A program made the position numbers and the translations under genes. A stretch of DNA of 52,522 nt from Bacteroidaceae bacterium (GTDB taxonomy: Bacteria; Bacteroidota; Bacteroidia; Bacteroidales; Bacteroidaceae), in contig JAFNXL010000019.1 of NCBI GenBank assembly GCA_017379075.1, positions 1 to 52,522 on the forward strand, read 5' to 3'. The notes beneath the pieces were generated by a model that did no database searches, was not told where the DNA came from, and was given only the letters and a program-made list of their open reading frames with translations. Shown in pieces: positions 51,796-52,522 of the stretch; position 1 is the first letter of the stretch; every line of letters begins with the position of its first letter.

Positions 51796-52063
51796 AACCC
51801 AGCAAAGCCTATGATAAAGAGAACCTATTCCTCCCAAGGCGGAGGTATACAATTGGAACTTTTTTAAGGCGTTTTTTGTACGCTTTCCAATTTATTTTGC
51901 GCAAAAAGAACCAATTCCCAGCTATGGTGCTGTGTCTGGTTCCTTATTATCAGAAAGGGGAAACTCGATAATTTTCTTTTGTTACCCCTTCGTGTAACTT
52001 TATTTTTTATATTCCTAATCAATCTGATAAATGTTTGAATATCAGTGCTGATGTGGCAGATGT
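51796..52063. other. Non-coding spacer between cas9 and the CRISPR repeat
   Basis: No convincing gene and no second repeat in either direction. A possible cas9 terminator is TTGGAA...TTCCAA around GCGTTTTTTGTACGC (51853-51890). The sequence TCTGATAAATGT (52023-52034) also occurs upstream of the second tracrRNA-like element (41485-41496). Confidence 0.5.
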
Positions 52064-52110
52064 GGTGTTGATTCCACCACAAAGATACGAATTTTAAAGC
52101 AAATCACAAC
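52064..52110 (-). CRISPR. Single type II-C CRISPR repeat (47 nt), no array
   Basis: Minus strand GTTGTGATTTGCTTTAAAAT, TCGTATCTTTGTGGTGGAAT, CAACACC. It resembles the 47-nt repeats of Bacteroides type II-C loci (which begin GTTGTGATTTGCTTT and carry GTATCTTTG). Its first half pairs with the tracrRNA anti-repeat. Inside it, TTG (52109-52107), a 19-nt spacer and TATCTTTG (52087-52080) form a promoter. Only one copy is present, so there is no spacer between two repeats. Confidence 0.75.
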
Positions 52111-52146
52111 AATTTTGAGGGTGAATGTTTATAAGGGAAGCAGTTG

Positions 52147-52212
52147 TAGGGTGGTTCTTGGTATTCTGAGAGCCGCCCTATAACAGAGTCTGGAATATAG
52201 ATGTGTGATGAG
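52147..52212 (+). repeat. Hairpin element shared with 15915-15981
   Basis: TAGGGTGGTTCTTG ... GCCGCCCTATA, then CAGAGTCTGGAATATAGATG and TGTGATGAG. Same sequence, inverted, as beside the cas9 scar at 15.9 kb; similarity ends at GATGAG in this copy. Confidence 0.75.
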
Positions 52213-52272
52213 AAATGGAGCTAATGGCCAATGGGTAAAGCCCCCCCACAATAATTGGTTCAAAAACCCATT

Positions 52273-52521
52273 TCAGACCCTAAATTGGATTTTTCGTACT
52301 CTATATATACCATCCACGTATGCAATGTTATAGCATGTAAGACAAATGAGGAGAAGAATAATAAAAATAACACTAAATAATGCTAAAAATGTGATTTTAG
52401 GCTGTTTTGACCCTATTTTCGCGCCCATTTTGCGGGTTTTCGCCGCCAATTTGTGCTGTTTCGGTGTTGTTTTTGGGTAAATCCGTCCATGTCTTTTCCA
52501 TCGTTGTGTCTGCTTCTGCTT
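52273..52521 (-). CDS. Possible partial membrane protein at the right edge
   Basis: An open frame of 82 codons enters from the right edge and stops at 52273. It has a basic Lys/Arg-rich part followed by one membrane-like segment (ITFLALFSVIFIILLLICLT) and the end YNIAYVDGIYRVRKIQFRV, a plausible positive-inside single-pass protein. A competing frame on the same strand ends at 52397 (41 codons). The start lies outside, or at an internal ATG giving about 50 residues. Low certainty. Confidence 0.3.
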   Translation of the reverse strand, partial: KQKQTQRWKRHGRIYPKTTPKQHKLAAKTRKMGAKIGSKQPKITFLALFSVIFIILLLICLTCYNIAYVDGIYRVRKIQFRV

Positions 52522-52522
52522 T

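Noticed and set aside
51796-52063. Degenerate CRISPR repeats between cas9 and the single repeat
   Set aside because: Read in both directions; no second stretch resembles the 47-nt repeat.

Overview
The window reads as a chromosome-type segment from a member of the Bacteroidota, most likely a Prevotellaceae-like Bacteroidales. Reasons: many starts are preceded by TAnnTTTG boxes of the Bacteroidota housekeeping sigma factor, in places with a TTTG element 19-21 nt upstream; the order ileS, dksA-like, lspA, DUF4296 is typical of the order; a 'smalltalk' micro-protein is present; there are secreted GH43, GH78, GH106-like and GH36 enzymes; and several proteins end in a KGIYIVNGKK-type tail. The species cannot be fixed by reading.

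Layout. 1-1.4 kb: the end of a surface protein and a beta-barrel-like hypothetical. 1.4-9.8 kb (minus): ileS, dksA-like, lspA, DUF4296 lipoprotein, an unlisted 53-codon ORF, ACT protein, PFL/UPF0210 protein, GH43. 10-13.5 kb: a PurF homologue whose catalytic Cys is replaced by Gly, and a divergent TonB receptor. 13.5-16 kb: repeat-rich remnant DNA with smalltalk and a scar of a cas9 locus. 16-22.5 kb (minus): GH106-like and GH78 rhamnosidase pair. 23.4-24.3 kb: EamA transporter.

24.4-28.6 kb is a complete replicon module: a Rep initiator, about 1.1 kb of AT-rich DNA holding ten copies of a 19-bp iteron that I located by eye, ParA with a canonical promoter, and a small partner protein. As it sits among housekeeping genes, I infer the origin of a secondary chromosome (chromid) or an integrated plasmid.

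28.8-40.2 kb (plus): GH36 alpha-galactosidase, lyxose-isomerase-like cupin, then a c-type cytochrome cluster: an NPCBM / HzsA-like / SUMF1 fusion with two CxxCH motifs, a CcsBA (ResB-CcsA) gene split by one in-frame TAA, and a beta-propeller / MauG-like dihaem protein. 40.2-46.8 kb: AAA ATPase, glycerophosphodiesterase, DUF4251, rhodanese lipoprotein, Gfo/Idh/MocA oxidoreductase, TIM-barrel isomerase and a PIN toxin-antitoxin pair.

47.3-52.2 kb is a stand-alone type II-C Cas9 locus: four 22-bp-spaced dyads, a minus-strand tracrRNA with its own promoter, cas9 with all catalytic residues, and one 47-nt CRISPR repeat. No cas1, cas2 or array is visible. A second tracrRNA-like sequence lies 6 kb away at 41.5 kb, and a fused copy of both cas9 flanks, including the first cas9 codons, lies at 15.8-16.0 kb. 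The iteron/Rep/Par replicon and the dispersed Cas9/tracrRNA pieces are the two most notable systems here.
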